Shown: positions 55,155-64,000 of the stretch, in pieces | How the letters are laid out: each line of letters opens with the position of its first letter | Position numbering within the stretch: position 1 is the first letter of the stretch | Assembly (NCBI GenBank): GCA_963707555.1 | Contig: CAVPQM010000009.1 | Coordinates: forward strand, 1-64,000 | DNA length: 64,000 nt | Source: JAFAFN01 sp963707555 | GTDB taxonomy: Bacteria > Actinomycetota > Acidimicrobiia > Acidimicrobiales > Microtrichaceae | Direction of reading: 5' to 3' | Position numbers and translations under genes: made by a program | The notes under the pieces: generated by a model | Databases searched by the model: none | Told to the model about the DNA's origin: nothing | What the model saw: the letters and a program-made list of their open reading frames with translations, nothing else

Positions 55155-56018
55155 TCAGACCGGCGGTTCGACGTGCCGTCCGAGCATGTCGAGCCACCGC
55201 AGCGGTGCCACCGAGGCGATGACCGAACTGAACGAGACCCGCTCGCTGAGCAGGTTCATGGCCAGGAGTCCGATGAGCACCCCGACGCGCACCGACTGGC
55301 TCTGGCTGATCACCACGGCGAGCCCGATCGAAGCGCCCAGCGGGTTCGCTCCGGCGTCGCCGAGCATCAGGCGTTCGCGCAGCTCCGGGACGAGGAGGCC
55401 GCAGGCCGCGGCGATGACCACGACCATCCCGGTGACCTCGTAGGGAACACCGACCGTGGCGGCGGTGCCGATGGTGAGCGCCGCGCCGCACAGCAGCGAG
55501 ACCTTCGTGACCCGTCCGGGCGCGCGGTCGAACAGGTTGGCGAGGTTCGCGGCGAGGGCGACGATGGCGCCGTCGACCAGCAACCAGGTGACCGAGCCGC
55601 CCGAGATCGGGTGCACCGCGACGACGGCGATCGCCGGCCCGGCGACCATCTTGAGCGAGCCGGCGCTCATGCGGCCCGACAGCAGGGCACGCAGGTGGCC
55701 GCGGTAGCCGGAGGTGCCCTGGTCGACGGCGACGTCGTCCACGACGCCGAGCAGGCTGAACCCTGCGACTGCCATGGCGGTCAGTGCCAGGGAGCGCTGC
55801 GCGGGACCGGCGGCGTCCGGGCCGATCGCCGCCACGACCACGATCACCGCAGAGGTGCAGAACACCGCGATCGGCAGGACCAGACCCACCGAGGTCGGCA
55901 GCTGCACGCCCCGGTAGTTCAGCCGGAGGAACACCGGCCGTTCGAACATGTTGCGGAGCCCCGACCAGAGCTGCCACCCGAACAGGACGCCGAGCACCGC
56001 ACCCACCACCAGGATCAC
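55155..56018 (-). CDS. MraY/WecA-type phospho-GlcNAc/MurNAc transferase-like protein
   Basis: 287 aa, ~8-9 helices. The family's GVVDD is seen at VAGFSLLGVVDDVAVDQG, then NLANLFDRAPGRVTKVSL (the NxxNxxDGxxG-like motif, here NLFDRAPG), and LMLGDAGANPLGASIGL. The usual GLDGL loop is changed to FDRAPG, so donor choice may differ. It would attach a sugar-1-phosphate to undecaprenyl phosphate. GTG 56018 overlaps the recN stop (GTGA). Confidence 0.78.
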   Translation of the reverse strand: MILVVGAVLGVLFGWQLWSGLRNMFERPVFLRLNYRGVQLPTSVGLVLPIAVFCTSAVIVVVAAIGPDAAGPAQRSLALTAMAVAGFSLLGVVDDVAVDQGTSGYRGHLRALLSGRMSAGSLKMVAGPAIAVVAVHPISGGSVTWLLVDGAIVALAANLANLFDRAPGRVTKVSLLCGAALTIGTAATVGVPYEVTGMVVVIAAACGLLVPELRERLMLGDAGANPLGASIGLAVVISQSQSVRVGVLIGLLAMNLLSERVSFSSVIASVAPLRWLDMLGRHVEPPV

Positions 56019-57649
56019 GAGCGCCCCCGGCCACCCGAACGCGCACTGCCCGCCTGCCCTCTGCCCGCCCGGGACGAGTCGAGCAGCTCCCGTGCGTGCT
56101 CACGTGCCGAGTCGCTCTCGGGCGAACCCGACAGCATCCGGGAGAGCTCGATGACGCGATCGTCGTCGTCGAGCTGCCCGAGCGTCGTCGTGACCTCGTC
56201 GTCCGACGTCGACTTCGTGACCTGCACCTGGTCGTCGGCGAACGCCGCGACCTGCGCCAGGTGCGTCACGACGAGCACCTGCCGGTCGCCGGCCAGGTCC
56301 GACAGCGCCCGACCCACCGAGATCGCAGCGGAGCCGCCGATGCCGGCGTCGACCTCGTCGAACACCATCGTCGGTGGACCTTCGGAGAGCACGAGGCGCA
56401 GCGCCAGCATCACCCGACTGAGCTCGCCGCCGGACGCGACCTTCGACACGCTGCCCGGGACGCCGCCCGCGTAGGTGGCGAACCGGAACTCGACCGCCTC
56501 GCCGGCGCCGGGCAAGTCGGCGGTGTCGTCGACGACGACCTCCATCACCGCGCCGGGCAGCGCGAGGTCTGCCAGGTGGCCCATGACGGCCTCGGCCAAC
56601 CCGGGGGCCGCGGCGCGGCGGGCCGCGCCGAGCTCGGCGCCCCGTTCGAGCACCTCTCGGTGCGCGACGTCGAGCTCGACGCCGAGTCGCGCCCGTGTCT
56701 CGTCGTGTGCGCTCAGCTCGGCGAGTCGTTCCCCCACCTCGGCCCGGTAGGCGACGACGTCCTCGACGGTGTCGCCGTACTTCCGCCGCAGCTCCGTGAG
56801 CTGGTGGCGGCGCTCGCCGACGGCGGCGAGGCGCTCCTCGTCGGGTTCGATCGACTCGCCCAACGCACGCAGCTCGGTGGCGCAGTCGGACAGTTCGGCG
56901 GCCAGGTCCTTGAGCCGCGACGCCACCGACTCGAACGGGCCGTGACCCTCGAGTCGGTCCGCGGCGCGGGCCACCTGATCGCCGGCACCGCCGTCGTCGG
57001 TCAGCAGTGCGACCGACAGCTCCGAGGCACTGCGATGCGCCACTGCTCCCGCCAGCAGCTCCTCCTCGTCGCGGAGCTGCTCGTCCTCGCCGGCGACGGG
57101 CGCGACGGCGTCGATCTCGTCGACCTGGAACTTGAGCAGGTCGATCTCCCTGGCTCGGGTCCGGTCGTCGCCGCCGAGCTCCTCGAGGCGCCGGCGGATC
57201 GACGTGACCGCCGCTCGGGCCTCGGTCAGCGGCGTGCGGTCGACGCCTGCGAAGCGGTCGAGCGCGTCACGCTGCGTCCGAGGCTGGGTGAGCGCCTGCT
57301 GGGCGTGCTGGCCGTGCACCTCGAGCAGCGTGGCGCCCAGCTCCGCCAACCGGGTCGCGGTCGACAGCTCTCCGCTGACGTACGCCCTCGAGCGACCCTC
57401 GGCCGGGACGACGCGTCGCAGCACCCACTCGTCGTCGCCGACGGCGAACAGCCCCTCGACGATCGCTTCCTTCGCGCCGGGTCGGACCCGCGTCGGGTCG
57501 GGCCGCTCGCCGAGCAGCAGGTTGATCGCCTCGACGACCATCGTCTTGCCGGCGCCGGTCTCGCCGGTGAGGACCGTCATCCCGGGGCCGAACGCGAGTC
57601 GGGCGGACTCGATCACGCCCAGGTTCTCGACCGCCAACTCGACCAGCAT
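56015..57649 (-). CDS. recN: DNA repair protein RecN
   Basis: 544 aa. ABC-type ATPase with coiled coil: VENLGVIESARLAFGPGMTVLTGETGAGKTMVVEAINLLLG (Walker A), a long coiled coil (LEELGGDDRTRAREIDLLKFQVDEIDAV to VGERRHQLTELRRKYGDTVEDVVAYRAEVGERL), signature ASGGELSRVMLALRLVL and Walker B TMVFDEVDAGIGGSAA. It acts in double-strand break repair. ATG 57649 with TACGCT (57659-57664) 9 nt upstream. Confidence 0.93.
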   Translation of the reverse strand: MLVELAVENLGVIESARLAFGPGMTVLTGETGAGKTMVVEAINLLLGERPDPTRVRPGAKEAIVEGLFAVGDDEWVLRRVVPAEGRSRAYVSGELSTATRLAELGATLLEVHGQHAQQALTQPRTQRDALDRFAGVDRTPLTEARAAVTSIRRRLEELGGDDRTRAREIDLLKFQVDEIDAVAPVAGEDEQLRDEEELLAGAVAHRSASELSVALLTDDGGAGDQVARAADRLEGHGPFESVASRLKDLAAELSDCATELRALGESIEPDEERLAAVGERRHQLTELRRKYGDTVEDVVAYRAEVGERLAELSAHDETRARLGVELDVAHREVLERGAELGAARRAAAPGLAEAVMGHLADLALPGAVMEVVVDDTADLPGAGEAVEFRFATYAGGVPGSVSKVASGGELSRVMLALRLVLSEGPPTMVFDEVDAGIGGSAAISVGRALSDLAGDRQVLVVTHLAQVAAFADDQVQVTKSTSDDEVTTTLGQLDDDDRVIELSRMLSGSPESDSAREHARELLDSSRAGRGQAGSARSGGRGRS

Positions 57650-57715
57650 GGAAGCCCGAGCGTAGAGGACGGGGTCCGCTCCCCCGTCGACGCTCGGCAC
57701 CGGCGACCGGTCGGC

Positions 57716-58564
57716 TCAGCGTTCCGACAGGCCGAACTTGGACCGCAGCACCGCGTGGAAGTCGTGGTTCCCGAACGTCACCAGCCGAGCCGGTCGAGCA
57801 CTGCCCGAGCACACCACCGAGTCACCGGGCGCCAGCGACCCACCGGCACGGCCGTCGACGGACACCCCGGCGGCCCGGTCGCCCGCGACCGTCACCCGCA
57901 CCTCGCAGTCGGGCTGCAGGACGAGGGAGCGGTCGAAGAGCATGTGCGCCGCGACCGGCGACATGAGCACCGCTCGGTGCCGCGGGTCGATGATCGGTCC
58001 CCGGACCGAGAACGCGTACGCGGTCGAGCCCGTCGGCGTGGCCAGGATCAGACCGTCGCTGACGTACGAGGTGAACGGCAGGCCGTCCAGCTCGACGTCG
58101 AGCCGCACCGTGTGGCCCATCTCGGACTTCTCGATCACCGCCTCGTTCAGGGCGGTGAGCAGCTCGGCCTCGGCGCCCGCGCGCTGCACGACGACATCCA
58201 GTCGGAGTCGTTCCTCGATCGAGTAGGAGCCGGCGAGGAACCGCTTGAGGGCCATGCGCAGTCCGGACGGCTCGACCTCGGTCAGGTAGCCGAGCTGGCC
58301 CAGGTTGATGCCGAGCACGGGCACCTCGTCGGGCGCCGCGAGCTCGACCGCCCGCAGCATCGTGCCGTCACCGCCCAGGCTCATCACCAGATCGAGTCCC
58401 GCCGAGAGCTGCGACTCGGGCACGCCGAGCTCCGCGCGGCCCAGCGCTGCCGCCTGGCCGTTCGACAGCCGCACCTCGTGACCGCGGCTGGTGAGCCACT
58501 CGATGGCGTCGATCGCCAGGTCGGTGCCCCGGTCGACGTGCATGAAGAGACCGATGCTGCTCAT
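57716..58564 (-). CDS. nadK: NAD kinase
   Basis: 282 aa. GGDGT motif in VMSLGGDGTMLRAVEL, the substrate loops GINLGQLGYLTEVEP and LNEAVIEKSEMGHTVRLDVELDG, and SDGLILATPTGSTAYAFSVRGPII. It makes NADP from NAD. It lies 1 nt from tlyA and 66 nt from recN, as in mycobacteria (tlyA-ppnK-recN). Confidence 0.95.
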   Translation of the reverse strand: MSSIGLFMHVDRGTDLAIDAIEWLTSRGHEVRLSNGQAAALGRAELGVPESQLSAGLDLVMSLGGDGTMLRAVELAAPDEVPVLGINLGQLGYLTEVEPSGLRMALKRFLAGSYSIEERLRLDVVVQRAGAEAELLTALNEAVIEKSEMGHTVRLDVELDGLPFTSYVSDGLILATPTGSTAYAFSVRGPIIDPRHRAVLMSPVAAHMLFDRSLVLQPDCEVRVTVAGDRAAGVSVDGRAGGSLAPGDSVVCSGSARPARLVTFGNHDFHAVLRSKFGLSER

Positions 58565-58565
58565 C

Positions 58566-59417
58566 TCACGCCACCTCTGCGGTGCCGTCGACGGCGCCGT
58601 CGATCAGCACGGCGATCTCGTCGGGAACACTGCTGCCAGGGAGGCTGGCAGCGCCGGCGGTGTGGACGCCGGAGGTGTGGGCGTCGGGGTCGGGGCGCAG
58701 CAGCATCAGGAACTCGACGTTGCCGTCCGCGCCGTGCAGGGGCGAGCGCCGGAGCCCGTCGACCCGGGCGCCGGCGGCGAGCGCGGACACGGCGACCCGC
58801 TCGAGGGCGCCACGCCACTCGGCGGGATCGGCGATGACGCCACGCCCTTTCGAGACCTCACGACGTCCCGCCTCGAACTGCGGCTTCACGAGCAGCACCA
58901 TCCATCCGTCGACGTCGCAGCAGTCCACGAGCACCTGCATCACGACGGTGAGCGAGATGAAGGACAGGTCGGCCACCACCGCGCCGAAGGGGCCGAGCTC
59001 GGCCGGGTCGACGTGGCGCAGGTTGGTCCGCTCGAGCACGACGACCCGACCGTCGGCTCGGAGGCGCTCGTGGAGCTGTCCGTGGCCGACGTCGAGGGCG
59101 ACCACAGAGGTCGCACCGTGCTGCAGCAGGACGTCGGTGAACCCGCCGGTCGAGGCGCCCGCATCGAGTGCCCGGAGGCCGCTCGGGTCCAACCTGAACC
59201 CCTCGAGGGCGCCCAGCAGCTTCTCGGCACCTCGGCCCACGAATCGGGGCGGATCGCCGGTGAGCACCACCGGATCACCCGGTGCGACCTGGTGGGCGGC
59301 CTTCGACGCGATCGCACCACCGACGAGGACCCGTCCAGCATCGATGTATCCCTGTGCCTGGGTCCGGCTCTCGGCCAGTCCCCTGCGCACCAGTTCGGCG
59401 TCCAGTCGTCGGCGCAC
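58566..59417 (-). CDS. tlyA: TlyA-type rRNA 2'-O-methyltransferase
   Basis: 283 aa. An N-terminal S4 domain (MRRRLDAELVRRGLAESRTQAQGYIDAGRVLVGGAI) is joined to a FtsJ-like methyltransferase with SAM motif ALDAGASTGGFTDVLLQHGA, catalytic KDKE-like positions including LVKPQFEAGR. It methylates 16S and 23S rRNA at C1409/C1920-type positions in mycobacteria. GTG 59417 has TAGGCT (59424-59429) 6 nt upstream. It ends 2 nt before nadK. Confidence 0.92.
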   Translation of the reverse strand: MRRRLDAELVRRGLAESRTQAQGYIDAGRVLVGGAIASKAAHQVAPGDPVVLTGDPPRFVGRGAEKLLGALEGFRLDPSGLRALDAGASTGGFTDVLLQHGATSVVALDVGHGQLHERLRADGRVVVLERTNLRHVDPAELGPFGAVVADLSFISLTVVMQVLVDCCDVDGWMVLLVKPQFEAGRREVSKGRGVIADPAEWRGALERVAVSALAAGARVDGLRRSPLHGADGNVEFLMLLRPDPDAHTSGVHTAGAASLPGSSVPDEIAVLIDGAVDGTAEVA

Positions 59418-59448
59418 CGCAGCAGCCTACCGATGCCGCGCGCTCCTG

Positions 59449-59544
59449 CCGGTGCGACGGAGCAGGCATGCCGGTGCGACGGAGCAGGCATGCCGGTGCG
59501 ACGGAGCAGGCATGCCGGTGCGACGGAGCAGGCATGCCGGTGCG
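59449..59544. repeat. 22-bp x4.4 tandem repeat
   Basis: Four exact 22-bp units CCGGTGCGACGGAGCAGGCATG-type (59449-59470, 59471-59492, 59493-59514, 59515-59536) plus an 8-bp partial. The array fills the spacer between the HAD phosphatase stop (59546) and tlyA. No spacers separate units, so it is not CRISPR. Confidence 0.95.
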
Positions 59545-59545
59545 C

Positions 59546-60364
59546 TCAGACGCCGTGTGCCGGGTCACCGGCACCCTCTCCCTCGTCGACGAGGGCGTCG
59601 TCGACGAGCGAGGCGAGGTCCACGGCCACCTTCCACGGCTCGGGCTCGACGGGCAGATGGTCGCGGCTGGTGACGCCGCTGAGCACGAGGCCGAAGCGTG
59701 CGCCCAGCGTGGCCGCGAGCCCGCCGTCGGTCTCGGGCTTGTCGCCGACCACGACGTCGACGGGCCCGTACCGTTCGACGAGCAGCGAGGCGGTCGCCGC
59801 ATGGGGTTTGCCGGTGACCTCGGCGGGGCGTCCCGCTGCGGTCGCGACCGCAGCGACCAGTGCACCGTTGCCGGGCAGCAGCCGTCGACCAGCGGGCCCG
59901 TCGACGGGGTACGTCGGGTCGTCGTTGGTCGCCAGGAAGCGAGCGCCGTCGCGCACCGCGTCGGCGGTCATGCCGACCCTGGAGCGGTCCCAGCGGGTCG
60001 ACGCGCCGACCACGACCACGTCGACCGGCTCGACCGGATGGCCGTCGGGCAGCTCGAACACGTCGGTCACGGCCAGGCCGGCGGCTGCGAACACCTCGAT
60101 CAACGTGGGATCGCCCATCGCCAGCACCCGATCACCGGGTCGGCAGGCCGCCGCTGCGGCCTCTGCGGACGTGACGACCGGGCACTCGGGCACGCCCATG
60201 GTGGCGAGCTCTGCCTGCTTCTTCGCCGGGGACTGCGCGTGGTTCGTGCAGAACACCACCTGGTGACCGGCACCGAGCAGCCGACGCACGGCCAGGTCCG
60301 AGCCGGGCACCAGCTCCGCACCGCGCCACACCACTCCGTCGAGGTCGATCGCCCAGATCCCCAT
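59546..60364 (-). CDS. HAD-family phosphatase (NagD/Rv1692-like)
   Basis: 272 aa. HAD motif I is IWAIDLDGVVWRG, motif II FCTNHAQSPAKKQ-like (VVFCTNHA), motif III GKPHAATASLLVER and VVVGDKPETDGGLAATLGARFGLVLSGVT motif IV. NagD/PGP-type cap domain between. In M. tuberculosis Rv1692 in this position is a glycerol-3-phosphate phosphatase; the same role is likely here. ATG 60364 is at the start of motif I, with a CAAGTG box ~10 nt upstream. Confidence 0.85.
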   Translation of the reverse strand: MGIWAIDLDGVVWRGAELVPGSDLAVRRLLGAGHQVVFCTNHAQSPAKKQAELATMGVPECPVVTSAEAAAAACRPGDRVLAMGDPTLIEVFAAAGLAVTDVFELPDGHPVEPVDVVVVGASTRWDRSRVGMTADAVRDGARFLATNDDPTYPVDGPAGRRLLPGNGALVAAVATAAGRPAEVTGKPHAATASLLVERYGPVDVVVGDKPETDGGLAATLGARFGLVLSGVTSRDHLPVEPEPWKVAVDLASLVDDALVDEGEGAGDPAHGV

Positions 60365-60482
60365 CGCCGAGACACTTGCACAGACCCGGCACCGGGTTTC
60401 CCGTACTCGCACCGCTGTGCGAACCTGTCCGGATCGACTGGGCCGGGGATCCGGTCCCGACGCACGAGTTGAGGAGCGAAGC

Positions 60483-61364
60483 GTGGACGAGAAGATGCTG
60501 ACGAAGGTCCGGGACGACGATGGGTTCATCGCCGCGCTCGATCAGAGCGGTGGCAGCTCGCCGAAGGCGCTGAAGCTCTACGGGGTCGACGAGAGCGAGT
60601 ACTCCGGCGACGACGAGATGTTCGACATGATCCATGCGATGCGCACCCGCATCATCAAGAGCTCGGCGTTCAACGGGGCGCGCGTCCTCGGCGCCATCCT
60701 CTTCGAGCAGACCATGGACCGCGAGATCGACGGCATCGGCACCGCCGAGTACCTCTGGACCGTCAAGGACGTCGTGCCGTTCCTCAAGGTCGACAAGGGC
60801 CTGGCGGACGAGGCGCAGGGCACCCAGATCATGAAGCCGATCCCGGACCTCGACGAGCTGTGCCAGCGAGCGGTCGCCAAGGGCGTGTTCGGCACCAAGA
60901 TGCGCTCGGTGATCAAGGTCGCCGACGAGGCGGGCATCACCGCGAACGTCGCCCAGCAGTTCGAGTTCGGTCGTCAGATCCTGGCCAACGGCCTGGTGCC
61001 GATCATCGAGCCCGAGGTCGACATCAACAGCCCGTCGAAGGCCGAGGCGGAGGTGCTGCTCAAGGCTCGGATCCTCGCCGAGCTCGACGGCGTCGACCAG
61101 CCGATCATGCTGAAGCTGACCCTGCCCGAGACCGACGGCTTCTACACCGAGCTCGTCGAGCACCCGTCCGTGCTCCGTGTCGTCGCCCTGTCCGGCGGCT
61201 ACACCCGCGAGGAGTCCAACGCCCGCCTGTCCCGCAACCCGGGCGTCATCGCGAGCTTCTCCCGTGCGCTGACCGAGGGCCTCTCGGCCCAGCAGACCGA
61301 CGCCGAGTTCGACGCAGCCCTCGATGCCTCGATCGAGAGCATCTACCAGGCCTCGAAGGCCTGA
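60483..61364 (+). CDS. fda: Fructose-bisphosphate aldolase class I
   Basis: 293 aa. Fructose-1,6-bisphosphate aldolase of the bacterial class I type: FIAALDQSGGSSPKALKLYGV, RTRIIKSSAFNGARVLGAILFEQTMDREIDG, VPFLKVDKGLADEAQGTQIMKP and IIEPEVDINSPSKAEAE, with the Schiff-base Lys expected in VMLKLTLPE (here PIMLKLTLPE). GTG 60483 is fixed by GAGGAG 6 nt upstream. It stands alone, bounded on the right by a strong hairpin. Confidence 0.92.
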   Translation: MDEKMLTKVRDDDGFIAALDQSGGSSPKALKLYGVDESEYSGDDEMFDMIHAMRTRIIKSSAFNGARVLGAILFEQTMDREIDGIGTAEYLWTVKDVVPFLKVDKGLADEAQGTQIMKPIPDLDELCQRAVAKGVFGTKMRSVIKVADEAGITANVAQQFEFGRQILANGLVPIIEPEVDINSPSKAEAEVLLKARILAELDGVDQPIMLKLTLPETDGFYTELVEHPSVLRVVALSGGYTREESNARLSRNPGVIASFSRALTEGLSAQQTDAEFDAALDASIESIYQASKA

Positions 61365-61400
61365 CACTTCGGGCCGCGACCGGCCCACAGCACGACGCAG

Positions 61401-61427
61401 ACGGGGGAGCGCACTGCGCTCCCCCGT
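61401..61427. terminator. 12-bp perfect bidirectional hairpin
   Basis: ACGGGGGAGCGC (61401-61412) and GCGCTCCCCCGT (61416-61427) with a 3-nt loop lie between the stops of aldolase (+) and the TPR gene (-), so they may terminate both. No long U-tract. Confidence 0.8.
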
Positions 61428-61439
61428 TCCGCGTGCACG

Positions 61440-62507
61440 TCAGATCAAGCTGTCGATACGGCTCGCCGTGTCGAGGAAGTCGGGCTCGGCACGCACGATC
61501 CGCTCGAACAGCGACCGCGCCTGGGGCAGGTCGCCGGCTCGCTCGTACAGGTCGGCCAGCGCATAGGCGCGACGCAGGTGGTGCTCGCCGGGATGCTTCG
61601 GGAGACGGAAGCCCTTCGACAGCAGGCGGATCGCCGAGGCCAGCTCACCCTGGTCGGCCAGGGCGCCTGCGGCGACGATGCGTCCTTCGGCCATGAGCGC
61701 ACCGCTCGGTGAGGCCTCACGCAGCTCCTCCCAGAGGCGTTCGACCTCGCGGTACTGCTTGAGCGCACGACGGCAGTCCGCCAGCACCGGGTGCTGTTCG
61801 GTGCTGCCGGGGTTCAGCTCGACGAACGCCTCGAGCTCACGGGCAGCTTCCTTCCAGCGGCCGAGACGGTAGAGCGTCAGGCCGTAGAGCTCGCGCGCCT
61901 CGCCCAGGTCGGGAACCTCGCGGGCGATCGGCGAGAGGATCTGCCGCGCCTCACCGAAGCGCTCTCCCGAGAAGGCCTCGGCCGCCTCGCCCAGTCGCTG
62001 CTGGAGCCGTTCGGCGCGCCGGGGACCGACGAGCTCGACAAGCTGCGGCATGTCGACGTCGACCTTGGTCGAGCCGGCGGAACGCCTCCTGGCGGGGCGT
62101 CGAGCGGTCGTCGAGCGTCCGCTGACGCCTTCATCGATCCAGACCTCGGGCTCGGGCACCACGATCTCCTCGTCACCCGAGCGCTTCGGTGGCCGAGCAC
62201 GCCGAGGCGGCGGTGCGGGCACCGCGCGATCGTCCCGCGGACGCGCCGGCCCACGGGGACCATCACCCCGACCCGGCCCACGGCTCGAACCACCACGGCT
62301 CGAACCACCGCGGCTCGGCCCGTCGCCACGGCTCGAACCACCGCGGCTCGGCCCTCCGCTACGGCTGCCGCTGCTGCCGCCGGACCCACCCGGTCGTCCG
62401 CCGCCCGGGCGCCCTGCTCCACCGGAGCGCCCACCGCCGGACGAGCTCCTTCCGGAGCCACCCGTTGGGCGCCCTGATCGGTTCGAAGAGGAGTTGTCAG
62501 CAGTCAT
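61440..62507 (-). CDS. TPR-repeat protein with Gly/Ser/Arg-rich N-terminus
   Basis: 355 aa. About 130 residues of low complexity (repeated RGGSSRG-like units) precede TPR-like helices: LGEAAEAFSGERFGEARQILSPIAREVPDLGEARELYGLTLYRLGRWKEAARELEAFVELNP and YALADLYERAGDLPQARSLFERIV. Its position beside the HAD phosphatase and tlyA recalls Rv1691, a TPR protein. Function unknown; probably a scaffold. ATG 62507; TAGCGT at 62554-62559 may be its -10. Confidence 0.75.
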   Translation of the reverse strand: MTADNSSSNRSGRPTGGSGRSSSGGGRSGGAGRPGGGRPGGSGGSSGSRSGGPSRGGSSRGDGPSRGGSSRGGSSRGPGRGDGPRGPARPRDDRAVPAPPPRRARPPKRSGDEEIVVPEPEVWIDEGVSGRSTTARRPARRRSAGSTKVDVDMPQLVELVGPRRAERLQQRLGEAAEAFSGERFGEARQILSPIAREVPDLGEARELYGLTLYRLGRWKEAARELEAFVELNPGSTEQHPVLADCRRALKQYREVERLWEELREASPSGALMAEGRIVAAGALADQGELASAIRLLSKGFRLPKHPGEHHLRRAYALADLYERAGDLPQARSLFERIVRAEPDFLDTASRIDSLI

Positions 62508-62610
62508 CACACACCTGGCGGGGGGAACAAGTCGGATCGAGCACGCTACCCGCGAGGGTGCGACGCACGACAGTCGGCGCGCACGCAGGGGGCGTACGGG
62601 CCCAAAATGC

Positions 62611-62643
62611 CACGAGCGGAAGCCCGAAAGGCTTCCGCTCGTG
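62611..62643 (-). terminator. rRNA operon terminator
   Basis: 14-bp perfect stem (62611-62624 with 62630-62643), loop TTTCG read on the minus strand, followed by GGCATTTTGG. It starts ~8 nt beyond the 5S 3' end. It closes the 16S-23S-5S operon. Confidence 0.9.
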
Positions 62644-62650
62644 AGAGAAA

Positions 62651-62766
<116 letters not shown>

Positions 62767-62872
62767 ATCTGTTGTCAACTGACGAGCGGCGAACTGGTCG
62801 AAACCAGTCCGGCGACACTCGAGGACTTCATAGCGAGCACGAACGACAGTGTATGCCACAAGATTTGTGTAC

Positions 62873-64000
<1,128 letters not shown>

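Noticed and set aside
59449..59544. CRISPR array
   Set aside because: Units are directly abutting, with no spacers; a simple tandem repeat with no cas genes nearby.

Overview
This window is a high-GC actinobacterial chromosome segment made almost entirely of vertically inherited housekeeping genes. Three things point to Actinomycetota: a glycine-cleavage/GarA/MerR locus, a long block whose order recalls the M. tuberculosis Rv1691-Rv1713 neighbourhood (TPR protein, HAD phosphatase, tlyA, nadK, recN, steA, mctB/steB, pyrG, NUDIX, xerD, scpA, scpB, rluB, cmk, der), and many start codons with a TANNNT box 5-9 nt upstream, as in leaderless transcription. A deep lineage such as Acidimicrobiia is my inference; the 23S rRNA fragment at the right end would settle it. 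I see no insertion sequence, prophage, CRISPR array or restriction system.

Layout. 1-7.2 kb: partial Maf, isochorismatase-like hydrolase, an unusual in-frame fusion of an alpha/beta hydrolase with a luciferase-like F420-type oxidoreductase, an ECF sigma factor coupled to a small acidic protein and an MscS-like protein, a Dabb protein, a glutamate-dehydrogenase-like protein that seems to lack the catalytic lysine, and a class II aldolase. 7.3-18.3 kb: tandem glycine riboswitch and gcvP, a coupled pair of Tat-exported lipoprotein oxidases (BBE-type flavoenzyme and multicopper oxidase), then gcvT, MerR, bifunctional nuclease, second MerR, GarA and gcvH. 18.3-30.3 kb: envelope and glycan genes (mannose-1-P guanylyltransferase/phosphomannomutase, CDP-alcohol transferase, polyprenol-P mannosyltransferase, polysaccharide deacetylase/synthase fusion, SdrD-B-like surface protein), HIT, SRAP, tRNA-Pro(GGG) and two FKBP isomerases. 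30.4-45.3 kb: der, a lipoprotein hydrolase, ispH, a CopD-like protein, a kinase-remnant membrane protein, plsC, cmk, aroA, tyrA, aroH, rluB, scpB, scpA, trpS, an HD protein, xerD and NUDIX. 45.3-62.5 kb: pyrG, a membrane glycosyltransferase, an alkaline-phosphatase-fold membrane protein, murJ, steB/mctB, steA, a MraY/WecA-type transferase, recN, nadK, tlyA, HAD phosphatase, class I fructose-bisphosphate aldolase and a TPR protein. 62.6-64 kb: 5S and the 3' part of 23S rRNA on the minus strand.

A major caveat concerns sequence quality. From about 14.3 to 47.9 kb nearly every longer gene carries one to eight single-base frameshifts, including essential genes (der, ispH, cmk, aroA, trpS, pyrG). 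About 1-14 kb and 48-64 kb show none. The reading of each protein across the breaks is excellent, so I treat these as sequence or assembly errors and annotate whole genes with the break positions.

Functionally, glycine controls its own cleavage system through the riboswitch, and the GarA/MerR block links that system to central metabolism. The long minus-strand operons couple envelope building (murJ, steAB, glycosyltransferases), nucleotide and aromatic synthesis, chromosome segregation (scpAB, xerD) and translation factors, with many ATGA/GTGA stop-start overlaps.
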